This document shows, piece by piece, positions 49,001-60,891 of a DNA stretch of 64,000 bases (its first letter is position 1; every line of letters begins with the position of its first letter). Source of the stretch: Trogon surrucura. Lineage: Eukaryota; Chordata; Aves; Trogoniformes; Trogonidae. Both the position numbers and the translations under genes were made by a program. The notes under the pieces are model-generated. The model ran no database searches. It worked only from the letters and a program-made list of their open reading frames with translations, and was not told where the DNA came from. The stretch is taken from positions 116,195,308 to 116,259,307 of the forward strand of contig CM036618.1 in NCBI GenBank assembly GCA_020746105.1, written 5' to 3'.

Positions 49001-50924
49001 AATGGAACTCAAATATTCCTTGGATATTCTGGTGGATTGTGTTTACACACGCAACTTCGTGGAGGATAAACACATTTTTTCTGTTACATCATGTCTAAAG
49101 GAGCTGCCTACTTTTTCTCTGGAAAAAAAATGCAGGTAGCAAATATCAACGTTATTCAGCATGAAGAGGGGTAAAATATTTTCCTAACTACATTTAGAGT
49201 AACAGCATTGGAGGGGAGGAACCCTGTGTCCCTTTTCATGGTTATTTTTTCCCCTCTGAAAAGACTTTAAAGTGCCCAGAAATTTTCTCAGTTTTGTTTT
49301 TTTGGCTTTTCTTGTTTGGCTGGGTCCTTTTTTTTCTTTAGAGGGATGAGACTTGCTTCCTTGAACTTTTGGTTATTGTGTGTTGTGGAAAAGGCAGCAG
49401 GGAGGTTTAAAATACTGAAGAAGGACCATTGCTTCCAAATCTTTGCATTTAAAAGATGTTAAGCAGTAAAGCAAGGCTTCAGGTGTGTGTAAATATCACA
49501 TCGTACCATTCTGGACTAGGTTTTGCTTCTCCCACACCTGAGGATATCAGGCTGCTGTAGTGCATCGCTTTAGTAATCGGAGAAGGCTTCCACGAAGCCT
49601 GAGACCTGAATTTCTAAGAAGGAGGTGAAATAAAAACTAAAATCATTGAGTCAGACTCACTCCTTTCTCTTAGAAGAAAACTCACTTAGGCTTTTCTATG
49701 CTGAGCATGGAAGGCAGGACTGCTGTAGGTCTTTGGGCTGGGAGCTGTGTTCATGATGCTTTTTGGACCATCTTTCTGATCGAATTGGTGACCAATGCTT
49801 ACTTAGCAGATGCAAGCTGCCTGATGCAGCATGGCCTCAGGGCATTAATGAGGTGCGAGTAACTGCTCACAGCTGGACTAGAAGTAAATATGTCCCAGAT
49901 GTAAATGTTGTAGGCTGGCTGGATACCAGAATGGTTTGGGGGCTTTTTTTTGCATACCTGAATTACTCTTCTGTCATGGTAAACACAAATTATCCGCTTA
50001 AGCATTTGAAAATACATTGCTTCGGTTTTGTAAAGCGTTGTCATTGTCCTCAGCACCCTCTTTCCACCAGGCTCCTCTTTTGTGAACATCCTTCCTGCAG
50101 CGTTCCGTTCTGCTGCTGGTTTCTCCCGGAGCACGGCACAGCTGGCTTTGCAAACCGCATCAGAGCTCGGAACAGATGCGGGTTCTCACAGGGCTGCAGA
50201 AGTCTGCAAGCCGCGGCTGTGCTGTAGCACAAACATGGGTTTGGGAGGAGGACTTCTGAATAATTTGTTTCCTGTCTTGATGGCAGAGATGAAGTTTTCC
50301 ACCTGTGGGCAAGCTCTGGACTGGTCCTTGGGTGATGTGAGTCCAACAGGCTCTGCTGGCTCATCTCAAGGGATGGTTTACTTGGTGATGCAATCTTTTG
50401 AGTGTTCATTTGTGCAGGCAGGACCCTTGTGCAAAACAGGAGCGAGAAAGGTTTTTTGTAGGACCACAACTGGTGTTCTGGGCTGCCTCCATCTTTTCTC
50501 CCTCTGGAGAAGTGTCTTTGGTTCCAAGCCATTGTAAAAAGTAGCCTGGGATGGAAATTCAAAGTCATTCCTTGCCGTAGTGGTTTTCCAGCTTAGGGGA
50601 TCTTGTGATAACGAAGAAAATCAGGGTGAAGGGTTGTAAGCATGTGCTTTAAATGTTGTTGTGTCCTTGTTATCTTGCAGATTAGACACAAATGTGTAAA
50701 ATGAGGGCCTTGAGCCCTAATTTAAATTTCAGTGCCTTTGGAGGAGAGCTGATGTAACTCCAAGCTCTGTCCCAGGACAACTCTTCATTAGAGTTTCTGT
50801 TTTAAATTTGTTATATTTGAGCTATTGCTGCAAAAGAAGAAAAATAACATGTGGGCCCATGTTACAAACTGGATTTTGTTGCTTGTTTTCAGTTCGTGCC
50901 AGTAGGAAGTATTTAAAAATCAAA

Positions 50925-51020
50925 GGTCTAGATTTTCCACTGGTGTAAATTACTACTAGATCCGTTGACTTCATTGAGCTTACAGTAGCTTTAAATGACT
51001 GAGGACCTAATAAAGCATCC
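50925..51020. repeat. Possible ancient dispersed repeat relic
   Basis: The words GATTTTCCACTGGTGTAAAT, GTTGACTTCATTGAGCTTAC and GACTGAGGACCTAATAAAGC resemble an old dispersed element I remember from sauropsid genomes (a stretch like ACTGGTGTAAATCAG followed by CCATTGACTTCAATGGAG and CTGAGGATCTGG). Similar GTTGACTTCAGTGAGCTG appears at about 43,456. I cannot name the family and there is no alignment behind this call. Confidence 0.3.
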
Positions 51021-54000
51021 TGAGTCGAGATTTAATATGGTCAGGATGAAGTCTTTATCATCTGCCATTTGCATTTTAAGCAGTGCTTAATTGTATAGTT
51101 TTTATACATGGACACGTGCATAAACTCACTTATGCGTGCACAGAAAAATGGCTTTATAAATGCTGAAGCAGTTTAATTTAATGCACAGCAGTGGGTAAAA
51201 TAAAAGTATTTAATTATTTTTTTTTCATAGACTGCATAAAGAATTTTCCAAATTAGATATTGGTTACCCATATGTCCAAGTCCTTCAATATTCCTTACTG
51301 TCCCCATGACGAAATGGTGAGATGAGTTATTCTTCTTCCTTGCAGCTCAGGCAGAAAGGGGAGCGAGCAGTGGTATGGAAAAGAGCTCCTGCTTTACTCC
51401 CTTGGGCTCTCCAGATAAATTTGCTCTTGTGATGGGATCAGTCTTTGGTGCTGGGTGTGATAAAACCCCACAGAAGAAGTCTGTGCTGCTCCTACAGGCG
51501 GAGCGGTAGCCCAGCGCCACTGATGTGCTCGATGAGTTAACACAGAACTGTCTGTAAAAGCAGGACATGCTCTGGATAAAACCAAATCACTGTGAAGAAG
51601 GATGCCAGCTCTTTCAAACCAGGTAAACCAGGTCCATGCAGCCCATAGTCACCTGCTTTGTTGTGTGGGTGGCATGGAAAAACTTCGCTGTGCTTAGTAG
51701 TTGCTCATCTAAGTTAATGGCAAGTTTTCAGGTTTGTTTTCATTTCCATCCCAAATTTTGGGGGTTTAGGATATTGTCATCCTAAAATTTCAGGACAGGG
51801 TCAAATATCATGTAAAGGCCAAACGGTACTGGTTCTTCTGTGAAAAAAAGCAGCAGTTCTGGAGGAAGTGTTATAACCCAGAGCTGTCTGGCCGCTTCTC
51901 AGTCAGGTGGAGCCTTCTCCTGCCCACTCTGGTTCCCACGTGGGTGGCCAGAGCTGGCGTCCCAGTGGTGCAGTGGCTTTTCTGTTCCCACCAGCAGCCT
52001 CAGGAGCAGGAGGCATCCCCCACCTGTACGTGTGAGGCCGGAGAGGAGTCTGCCGGGAGATTTAGAGAGGGTATCTGCACAGCAATGGTTGTGCATCTCT
52101 GCTGGAGGGGGAAAATGCTTCGGAACACACCCCTTTCTTGATTTTTATGTCTGTATACATATGCATAGATGCATAATAAGAGAAATGGGATAAGAAAAAT
52201 GAGCAGTCATGACTGGTATGTTTGTAACTGAAGGCAATCCTGAGTCCGCAGCCTGATGGTACAGAAGCTGTGCTAACCCAGGCCTCTGGTGATGAACAGG
52301 CAGGTGCTGGTGTGCTGAATGCCCAACTCTAATTAGCACTCGGTAATAGTCTCAGGAGGAACTGGCTGGAGAGTTAGATTCTCTGCTGCTAAGGGTGACT
52401 TCAGATGACCTGAGTGCTGTGATGCTCTGTCCTTCTGCAGCTCGGCAGTGACCTTACCTGCTGACGCAGCCTAGAGTTACCCACCACACTGGCTTCATCT
52501 CGGGAAGGGATGTTATTGGTAATGAGTGAGTCCTCCTCTCTCCTAATTGATGGGAGAAGAAAAGGAAAGGAGGAGGTGATAACAGTTTTGTGTTAAAAGA
52601 GGGATAATTACTGCTATAGAGTTCCCCTAGGAAACATAGCAGCAATTAATTATTCGTCGTCACAGTCCAAAAGGTTGGCAGAGTCGCGGTTCACAGCTTC
52701 CTTTGGGCCAGGTTGTGGTGGGGTGGTGGGGAAGTGAGCCTTCACCCCTGTTGCTGGGAGCCCTGTGCTTTGCCGCATGGATGGCTCCTGCAGAAGGATG
52801 CTCTTTTGGGGTCTGTTGGAGCAGCTGCCAGTAGAAGCTAAACCTATTGCTCCATAAAACCTGGCTGCAAGCCGAGGGCCTCAGGGGCCTCCTGCCTGTG
52901 TTCATGGTGAGATGTGGCCTTATCTGGGTCAGCATGTCTGGAGAAGTGCCGTGTCGTAGGAAGAGGAGGGCTGTTCAGGCTGAAGGGCCACCTGACCATG
53001 TCTTCTGGCTCCACCTGTGTCCAGCACTGTGTTCACTGGGAAAATGCAGGAAGGTGTGAGATGGGAATTCAGCTGTGACACTTCCTTGGTGTACTCTTGC
53101 ATCTCCCAGTAATTTGCAACGTCAGGAGTCAGTGATGGGTTTCTCTGTGTGAGATAGCTCTTTGTGCTTGATTTTCCCTGGGAACTTGAGTGCTTTCTGA
53201 GCCCTCTGCGAGCCTCTGGCATCTGCAGGGCTGTACAGCCAGGGCTTCTCTGCTGGGCTGTGCCTGTAGTGAGGACATCTCTCTGACAGGAGAGAAGGGG
53301 AGGAGGAATGGACACAGATTTGGTGTGTGGGAGCATCAGCTGACAGCGAGGGTCTTGCACATCGAGCAGAACTCTGTCTTTTAGGGCAGTCGGTGGCAGT
53401 GAGGAACCTCTGCAAGGCTGGATGCAGAATGCAGCAGCTTTCCTGTAGCCATAGCAACCATTAGGTATGTGGTGTTAACTGCTGTCATCTCAGCATCTGT
53501 AAGAGAGGTGGAAACGAGCATGGTTTCAAGGCCGGGCAATGAACTAACCCATCTTCATTCAGGAGCACCAGGCAGATATGAGGAAGCACACTGAAACAAG
53601 ATCTAGAAGGCTGTGCCCCCAGAAGCATCAGCATCTGCAAACACTGGCAGCCCCCTCAAAGCTAAGGAGTGGATAAGGGGTTGACAAGGAAAGCTCAGAA
53701 GAGCAGTGGAGAAGAAAGTGCAAATAAATGCCATCACATAAACTGTGTCTTAAAGCGAGATGGTCGAATACCTACCGAGGCTCCTGTGGGTAATGCTAAG
53801 CCTCCTCCTTTCCCCTGTCCCCTTCCCCGATAACCAGGATTACAGATTTAATCAGGATGCAGGAGCTGACAAATACTTGGACTGGGCGATGGAAAGTTCC
53901 ACTGGGCCACCACCGCTCATGTGCTGGGGGGAAACTAGCAGTGGGGACATCAAGCTGTTTGTGCAGCCTCTGTACTTGAATTAATTTTATGTTCTGCATG

Positions 54001-57000
54001 CAATCGGGCTCCTCCTTTTATGACATGTCTTTCCCCACTCCCTTTTACTTTTTTATAAAAGAAACCCAAAATAACTCCAAGTGAAGCTTTTCGTAAAAAC
54101 TAGCACATCTCCTGATCTACCTCCACCACATCCGTGTTGAATGTATTTGGATTGAATCAGTCTCCTGGGAAAGCCTTGCAGGGATATTTAAGTTATCTTC
54201 AGTATAGAATTAACAAGCGGTTTAGTATGCTGAGAGGGTGAGAGAGGATCCAGCAGTCCGTGGCAGAGTTGTGTGTATGTGGTGTTACTAACAATCTGCT
54301 CTGCCGCGTTTCCTCGGAACTGGTTGGTGGTGTTGGGGGACGACTGGAGGGGATCGTGGCACGCAGGCACGCTTGTATCCGTGTCCCTGAGCACACATGC
54401 AAACCATGTGAGTGTACCTGAGTCTTGTTTCCTCTGACGAGCAAATGGATCCGCTTTGCCTGACGATTGACAGCACCAGTAAGTATGGGACTGAAATCTC
54501 CCTGGCAGATTTTTCCATGTAGGAAATTCCCTGCTGTTTAGAGTCTATAAATCAGGATCAGATGGCCTTTTAAGGGAGCGTGCTGTCGGTCAGCCTTTCC
54601 CATCCCATTTTGATTTTGTGGATCCTTGACATATTCCCAGTGGAGGTGCAGCGATTGTTGTTCTGTGAGGAACCCTGGGCACCCCACTCCGAGTGGGGAT
54701 GTGAGTAGAGTGCTGCAAATCCCCGCTGAAACTCACTGCAACGGGAACATGGGGTTAAAGCAAAGCCTGTTGCCTAATTGCAGAGAGATACTTGCCAGCA
54801 GATCAGGCTTAATTTACTGTCTTATTTTTCTACTCCCACAGGACGAGTTGGAGAAGCCCATTATTTGCAGTTTCTGTAAAACTTTGAGAAATGCGTGAAC
54901 TGTTTAAATCATGTCACTGTGAGCGATTAGATGTGTGGGAAACTGAAATAAATAAGAGGTTTGTGCTTGGAAGGTAATGGGCTGTATTCCTTGCCAGATT
55001 TGTTAGTTTGTGTTGATTCCTACGTAGGTGCCATAAATTGCTGAGGAGGGAGGTGTTATTTAGGGTAAGTGCTGTGGCATATACATCCCTCTGGGAAGGG
55101 ATGGGGTGTGGGCAGCTCCGGAGCCGACCGGGTTGATGTTGCCCATCTGACAAGCTTCGCTACACGGCAGCAAAATCTGGGGTGCTGGGGTCTGTGAAAA
55201 TGAGGTCGGCTGAGATTTTGGGGTGAACAGAAAGGAGCCGGAAGGCAGAGCCCGCTCCCTGTGCTCCAGCAGACATATGGAACCTCGGAGGGGGCTGTCA
55301 ATGCAAATTCATCTTTGTTTCTTGGAGTGTGTAAGGGCAGGCACAGCCCGACAGTGCCCATGTCTAAATAGGAACGCTGACACAAGCAAAAAGAAACATA
55401 TCGGGATGTTGTGTACATGTCTGTAAACTGTTTCTGTAGGGGTGAAAATAGTTACAGAGAAGTCAAAATATTGCCCTCTGTTGCCTTTATCTTGTTTGAA
55501 AACATTTCGTGGCTCTTTTGTGTAATACCATTTTGTTACCAAATTTACTTGAATTTTAAACAGAGTAGATTTAATTTTTGGAGCACAGCCAGGGGTGCTC
55601 AGGCTGCCGTGGGCAGGATGACCAAGTTCCTGATGTGGGAGATGATGATAGCTCCATCACAGCTTGGGCATGGAAATACTTTACTTCCAACATTGGCTCC
55701 AGCTAACAACTTTGGAGAAGCATTAACTCCTGAAGCAATTAAATGTGTTCGCAAAGCAGGATATTTTTTTTTCTGTTGTGAAATACGTTGCCAGCTGTTG
55801 TTTATGCAAAAAAAAATAAAATTAAATCCTTTTTGTGAGAACTATTTTTAGGTTTCTTTGTGTTTGGGGCAGATTTATACATTATGCATTAGCATGGGAA
55901 GGCAAAATATTTATTTACCAGCATGAATATTTAGAGGAAGATTGAGCAGGAATCAGTGAAAAGTACAGATGGATAGTTTAGCCGGAGATCCAGAGGAATG
56001 TTACCAGTATTAGAAATGGTAGAAAAATTAAATCGTGAGAGAACAGTAAGACTATAAAATGGCCTTAAAATCACTTCTTCCGTTGCGGTTAAGAAGAGTA
56101 TGTTTAAACCAAGCTCGTATCTTCATGCGCAGCTGAGGACTAACAGCAGCTGGTTAGTTCCTCTGTTGCTGGAGGAGCTGGTTTCATGGAACCCAAAGAA
56201 AGAAGGGAAGTGTTGAGCACTCCGTTGATGGATGTTGGGAGAAACTGAGCAGGAGTGAGTTTCTCCACTGAAGTATGTTGAATGATGTTTTCTGAGATAC
56301 TTCTTTTATAAAACACCATTCTGAGAATTACATGGTTCTTAATATTGTTCCCTTTTCTTTTTGCTTGCCATGAAAGAATTTTGATTAGAGCTCTGGGTAA
56401 GCAGCATGTCATTGTTTTGTATGAGGCATGCCGTAGGAATAATGCTGCCGTGGAAGCAGGCCCCAGACTTGGAGAAGTAAATTATATTGCATGTTGATTG
56501 CAAGAAATTGCCACCAAATGATAGTTTTATGAGAGCTGGGCTGTCTTAAGAAGAAATGGTTTAAGTAGGTTGGAGCACTGCAAAAAAATAAACAGCGCAG
56601 GGGGGAAATGAGCCCTTATGGCTCAAGAACATCAGCTTCAAAACGGTGGCTGTCAAGAAGTGGCTGTTCCTTGGGAGCAAGTCTCTCACCACTCCTGGCC
56701 CTCCAAGTGCTGAGGAAAAAGGATGGCACTGCAACAAAGCTCTGAAAACTCTCCAGAGTTCCTGGAAGTTTTGCCCTGGAATTCAGAGGAGATAATGTTT
56801 CACCTGAAACCACTGCTGGCTCTTTGCGAAGTTCACCTCAGTGTTGGGAAACTCTCATGGGGAAGAGCGAGTGTGGGAATTCCTCCTCCTCGCCTCGGGA
56901 TGAGCGAGCAGCCTTCCTGAGCCAGAGCCCACCAGGTGAGTGTGGTGTGGGGAGAAAATCTCAAAACGCTATCTGCTCTTAAAACAGAGCTGGGTCAATT

Positions 57001-57149
57001 TGGGATTGCTTGTGACAGCAGGCTGAGCTCTAGGGTTCCTGGATGCCTTGTGTTCCAAAGGCCGTGTGTTTTCATCACAGACTCAAGTTTACAAATTTTC
57101 ATTGTTTAAAACAAAAAAAAAAAAGGTGCTTCTTCATCATATTGTTTGG

Positions 57150-57170
57150 AAAACAAACAAACAAACAAAA
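57150..57170. repeat. (CAAA)n microsatellite
   Basis: A short tandem run of AAAC/CAAA units, about five copies. A homopolymer A run lies just upstream at about 57,111-57,124. Confidence 0.85.
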
Positions 57171-59685
57171 CCAGAACCTGAGGACTTGGCTGGAAATTAC
57201 AACATGAATTTGAATGAAATACAACTACCTGCAAGCAAACCCAGCTATGAAACCTATGAGTGGCGTTTCAGCGTGATGTGTATTAAATAGACAAGTTGCA
57301 AACACTCCTAAACAAAGCAGCTGTGGAATAGAGGGCTGGGTTTTAACAGCTGCAGAATAACAACACAGCATCTCTGGAAATGTCACAGGAATGCACGCAG
57401 CGAACAGCCATAAATGAAAGATCTTGAAAAACTGAGCTGTGTTGAGTTTTTGCGCTGGCTTCGCTGCTGTTTGGCCGTTTTGTGGCTCTGCTTGTCCTGT
57501 CCTCACACTGAATAATGATAAAAATACCTGCACTTGGTCCAGCAGAGAAGGGGGAAACAAAGCAGAACCAAACTGGGCTTTTGCCCCAGTGGAAAATAGG
57601 TTTCTTTCAGTTTTTGGAGGAGGAGTCTGGTGAATTGTGTCTAATCGGTTGAAAGCAGCAAGCCCAGAGTCCAGAAGGGTTTGTGCCTCCTGAAAGCGTT
57701 ACTTGACCCGCAGCATGCCCTGAGATAGTAATGTTTTGGGGGTAACTAAGCTGGAACACGTGTATAGCTGCTTAAATTCATAAATGCCAAGAAGGGGAAT
57801 CCGTGCTAAGCTCAAAAATATGGACTCATTGAATTTGAACAAACGTTACCCTTGTGATTTCGGTTTTGTTGCATTCTGCTATAGGCTTTTTGGCAGGGGT
57901 TTCATGGGAGATGAGAAAACAGCAGTTTGTTTAGTAAACGTGGTTCCCTCAAGCCTTTTTGAGACTATTCACTTAGTTTTGCAAAAGTGCATGTGATGCA
58001 TTCTTCAAAAATCCATTTTGGGGTTCTCCAACCTCCCAGTGGAAATGGCTCTAGAGGGTAAATGCGACGTGGGACAAACCAGATCCACACATCTTCCTGT
58101 GAAGGGGGATCAGCTGTTTGGCTCAGGTGTCCCTGGTCCCTGTCCCATCACTGGGGCTGTGGCAGAGAGTCGTCCCTGGGTGCTGGAGATTTGCCTCCAA
58201 AAACCAAGATGAAGAGCTGCAGGTTAACATCCAATGAGATATGATTCACCCCATCTACTTAGCTAGTTCCTGCAGCTCAAGGCGAAGAAGGTAGAAGCTC
58301 TGGCCATTTGTGTTTCAGTGGACAAAATGTGCACGATTTAGGGAAAAGTCATAGATGGGGTGGTCTTTGAAATTAGGGCTGAGCTGAACACTCCCAGTGT
58401 TTTCTTCCTTTTGCACATAGATAGCAAACCCAGAAGAAATCATTGCACATCTCTCAGCAGACAAAATCGGTTTATAGCCCTTACATAAGGGTGTGTCATA
58501 AATGCCCCGGATGAAGAAGACGATTGAAAATTTGGAAACTTTAATAGGGGGAATTTCTCAATTTCCTTAAGAGAAATAAAACCACAGGGGCATTCCCTTT
58601 CCTTGGATTTTGAATTAACCCAAACTTTAATTTGTTACATCTGGTTTAGTTTGTCAGCTAGGCGAGGGTGAACTCGGGTGGAGATCTGTCAGAAAACTAA
58701 GCTTTACCCCTCAGGAAAAAAAAGCAAAGCCTTAAGCTGCTGTTACGCAGGAATTATAAGGTTGGTAAAGAGGAAGGGGGGAAAAGGAGATTTTTAAAGC
58801 TGGATACTTGTTCTTTTGTATTTGCTTTCTGGTTTTGGGAGAGATTTTCAAGCTCTTTTTTTTTTTTTTTTCCCCTCTTTTCAGCTACTAGGACTCAGGA
58901 ATGCTTTTTGCTGGTTGGGTTGTTTTTGTGGTTTTTAGCTGCCTTGTGACAAAAACGGGCGCGATGCTCCCGTTCCGTGGGACGAAGGCTGCTGAGGGTC
59001 CCACGGGGCAGCCAGCCTGTGGCTCCTACTGCTGAAGGGCACCTGGGTGTCCTTAGACATTTTCTCCCCAGCATCCCCGTCTCAGTGGTGGGAGGTACCT
59101 CGCTCTCGGCAGGGGAAGCTGGGCTGAGAGCGTATGCGAGTGGTAGGAGTGGTTTCCATGGTAACCTTTCAGCAGTGTGACATCACCAGCACTGTCACAT
59201 TTAAGCTTTTCAAGGCTTTTTGGATTTCAGGGATTACCTAACTTTGTCGAGGGGTTAGGCTGGGGCTTGAATCTAATCAGTATTCAGGGTCTTAGTTGAA
59301 TTAAATTAAAAAGCAAAAGACAAAAAACCCCAAAAAACCTCCCACAACCCAATCCAAAACCAGCCAGGTTCAGTGCTGCCAACCCTCCCTGGTGTGGATC
59401 TGTGAGCCCACGGCTCTTGGCCGACACGGGACGCTGGCAACAGGGTCTGTGCCCCCTTCGGGTCCCTGGCCACTCATGCCTGGCCAGTGGTTGTCCCTCT
59501 GGTGCCAGGCACAGTGCTGGCTGCTGCTGAGTTTCAGGGGGCGCAGGGAAGGAGTTTGCTTGGAGAAAAGGGGTTGGACACGCTCCATGCTGTCCCCGAG
59601 GTGGTGAAGATTTCTTATGCAGGTTTTTTTGGGGGGGCCGGCACACCAGATGAGCCGTAATTCAGCCATGCTAGGGGCCAGGAAG

Positions 59686-59689
<4 letters not shown>

Positions 59690-59714
<25 letters not shown>
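59690..59714. repeat. Poly-T run of about 25 bases
   Basis: Uninterrupted T run in intron 3. It could be the antisense A-tail of a retrocopy, but no retrocopy body is recognisable on the downstream side. Confidence 0.8.
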
Positions 59715-59716
<2 letters not shown>

Positions 59717-60543
59717 TTTAAACCTTCTGGCAGAAGGAAACTTTTCAATAAGAAGGAAAAGCAAGAAGCAGTGTGTTTGCCTGCTTGCTTTGGAACCCTC
59801 ATGTTGCCTTCAGTTAATGATCGGAACGCTTTAAGAATCCTTTTATTGTGGCTGTCGGAGGGGAAAAGGAGCTGATCATTCTTGCTTCTGCAGATGACTT
59901 GCCTTGGTGTGCACGACCCGCATGTTTCCAGTGCCTGACCCCTCCTGCTCTCCAGCCCTCTTTTCCACACGTGCTTGGTATTTCTCACCCAGTTCGTGCA
60001 TGAGCAGCTCTGCGGTTCGTGTCATCTTGGGGTCTTCTTCAGCACTGACATGGATTTGCCAAAGCAAGAACTTCAGCATCTGAAGTGCTGGGTAGGCCAG
60101 TTTTCAGATACACCGGGCACGTGATCAGCTCCTGGGGACTGTGGTACCTAACCAGGGTTTTAGAAACCTACATTATTTACCATTTTTTCACCATCTATGC
60201 TAAGCTATGGGCAGTCAGAGCTTGCACCCCTGGATGAGTCTCGTTCCCATCTGCGTGGAGCAGTGCCACATAGTCTGGATGTGACTTTGCTGTCCTGGGA
60301 GGTGCCATGATTTTCAGATGTGGTTGGGGATCTTGGGTGCTGGAGTCCCTCCTCCTTTCTTTCAAAACAAGGGAGTTTGTCCTGTCCATGTTAATTCTTT
60401 TGCCAGGCTTTGCTATCTGCCTCTGTGTGATTCCTTCTGTCCTGACAGTGGGAGTGAGAGCACTCAGAGCACTAATGAAGGACTTCATTCGTCTTGTTCT
60501 GTGATTTCCAAGTTGGATGACAGCTGGATGCTGAGCCAAGGTG

Positions 60544-60728
60544 TTTTTTCTTTTTTCTGTTTTTTTTCTTTTTTCCCTTTTTTCTTTTTTTTTCCCCTTT
60601 TTCCCTTTTTCCCCTTCTCTCTCTCCTCTCTCTCCTCTCTCTCCTCTCTCTCCTCTCTCTCCTCTCTCTCCTCTCTCTCCTCTCTCTCCTCTCTCTCCTC
60701 TCCCCTCTCTTCTCTCTCTTTTTTTCTT
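60544..60728. repeat. Polypyrimidine tract with nine perfect TCTCTCTCC repeats
   Basis: A 185-base stretch with a single purine (G at 60,559). The first part is T-rich with short C runs. From 60,618 to 60,698 there are exactly nine perfect copies of the 9-mer TCTCTCTCC (81 bases), followed by less regular C/T words to 60,728. Because the unit is a multiple of three, it keeps frames open on both strands: Ser-Leu-Ser repeats on plus and a charged Glu/Arg-rich repeat on minus. Neither is likely to be translated. Long polypurine/polypyrimidine DNA with mirror symmetry can form triplex (H-DNA). The tract lies about 60 bases before a CR1 tail. Confidence 0.93.
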
Positions 60729-60788
60729 GGAGCAAAAAAGGAATCTTCTTGCTTCTAGCTTTCTGTAATGCTTTCTTAGTAGTTATTT

Positions 60789-60891
60789 CACAGAATCACA
60801 GAGTGTTAGGGGTTGGAAGGGACCTCAAACAATCATCTAGTCCAGCCCCCCTGCCAGAGCAGGATCACCTACAGTAGATCGCACAGGAACG
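60789..60891 (-). repeat. CR1 LINE 3' tail fragment
   Basis: CACAGAATCACAGAGTGTTA, GGGGTTGGAAGGGACCTC, ATCATCTAGTCCAGCCCCCC and AGATCGCACAGGAACG match the start of the CR1 copy at 41,909-42,010 almost base for base. Only about 100 bases of the 3' end remain, on the minus strand. It is the same subfamily type as the 34.6 and 41.9 kb copies. Confidence 0.93.

Noticed and set aside
50050..50568. Overlapping plus (151 codons) and minus (172 codons) frames
   Set aside because: Mutually overlapping, with no recognisable motifs; best explained as chance open frames.
53839..53984. Frame DYRFNQDAGADKYLDW after a strong pyrimidine tract, possible exon 4
   Set aside because: Open only in phase 0, whereas exon 3 ends in phase 1; in the required phase it stops after a few codons. 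No family recognised.
60472..60768. Proteins of Ser-Leu-Ser repeats (plus) or Glu/Arg repeats (minus)
   Set aside because: Direct translation of a 9-bp simple repeat in an intron; no gene evidence.
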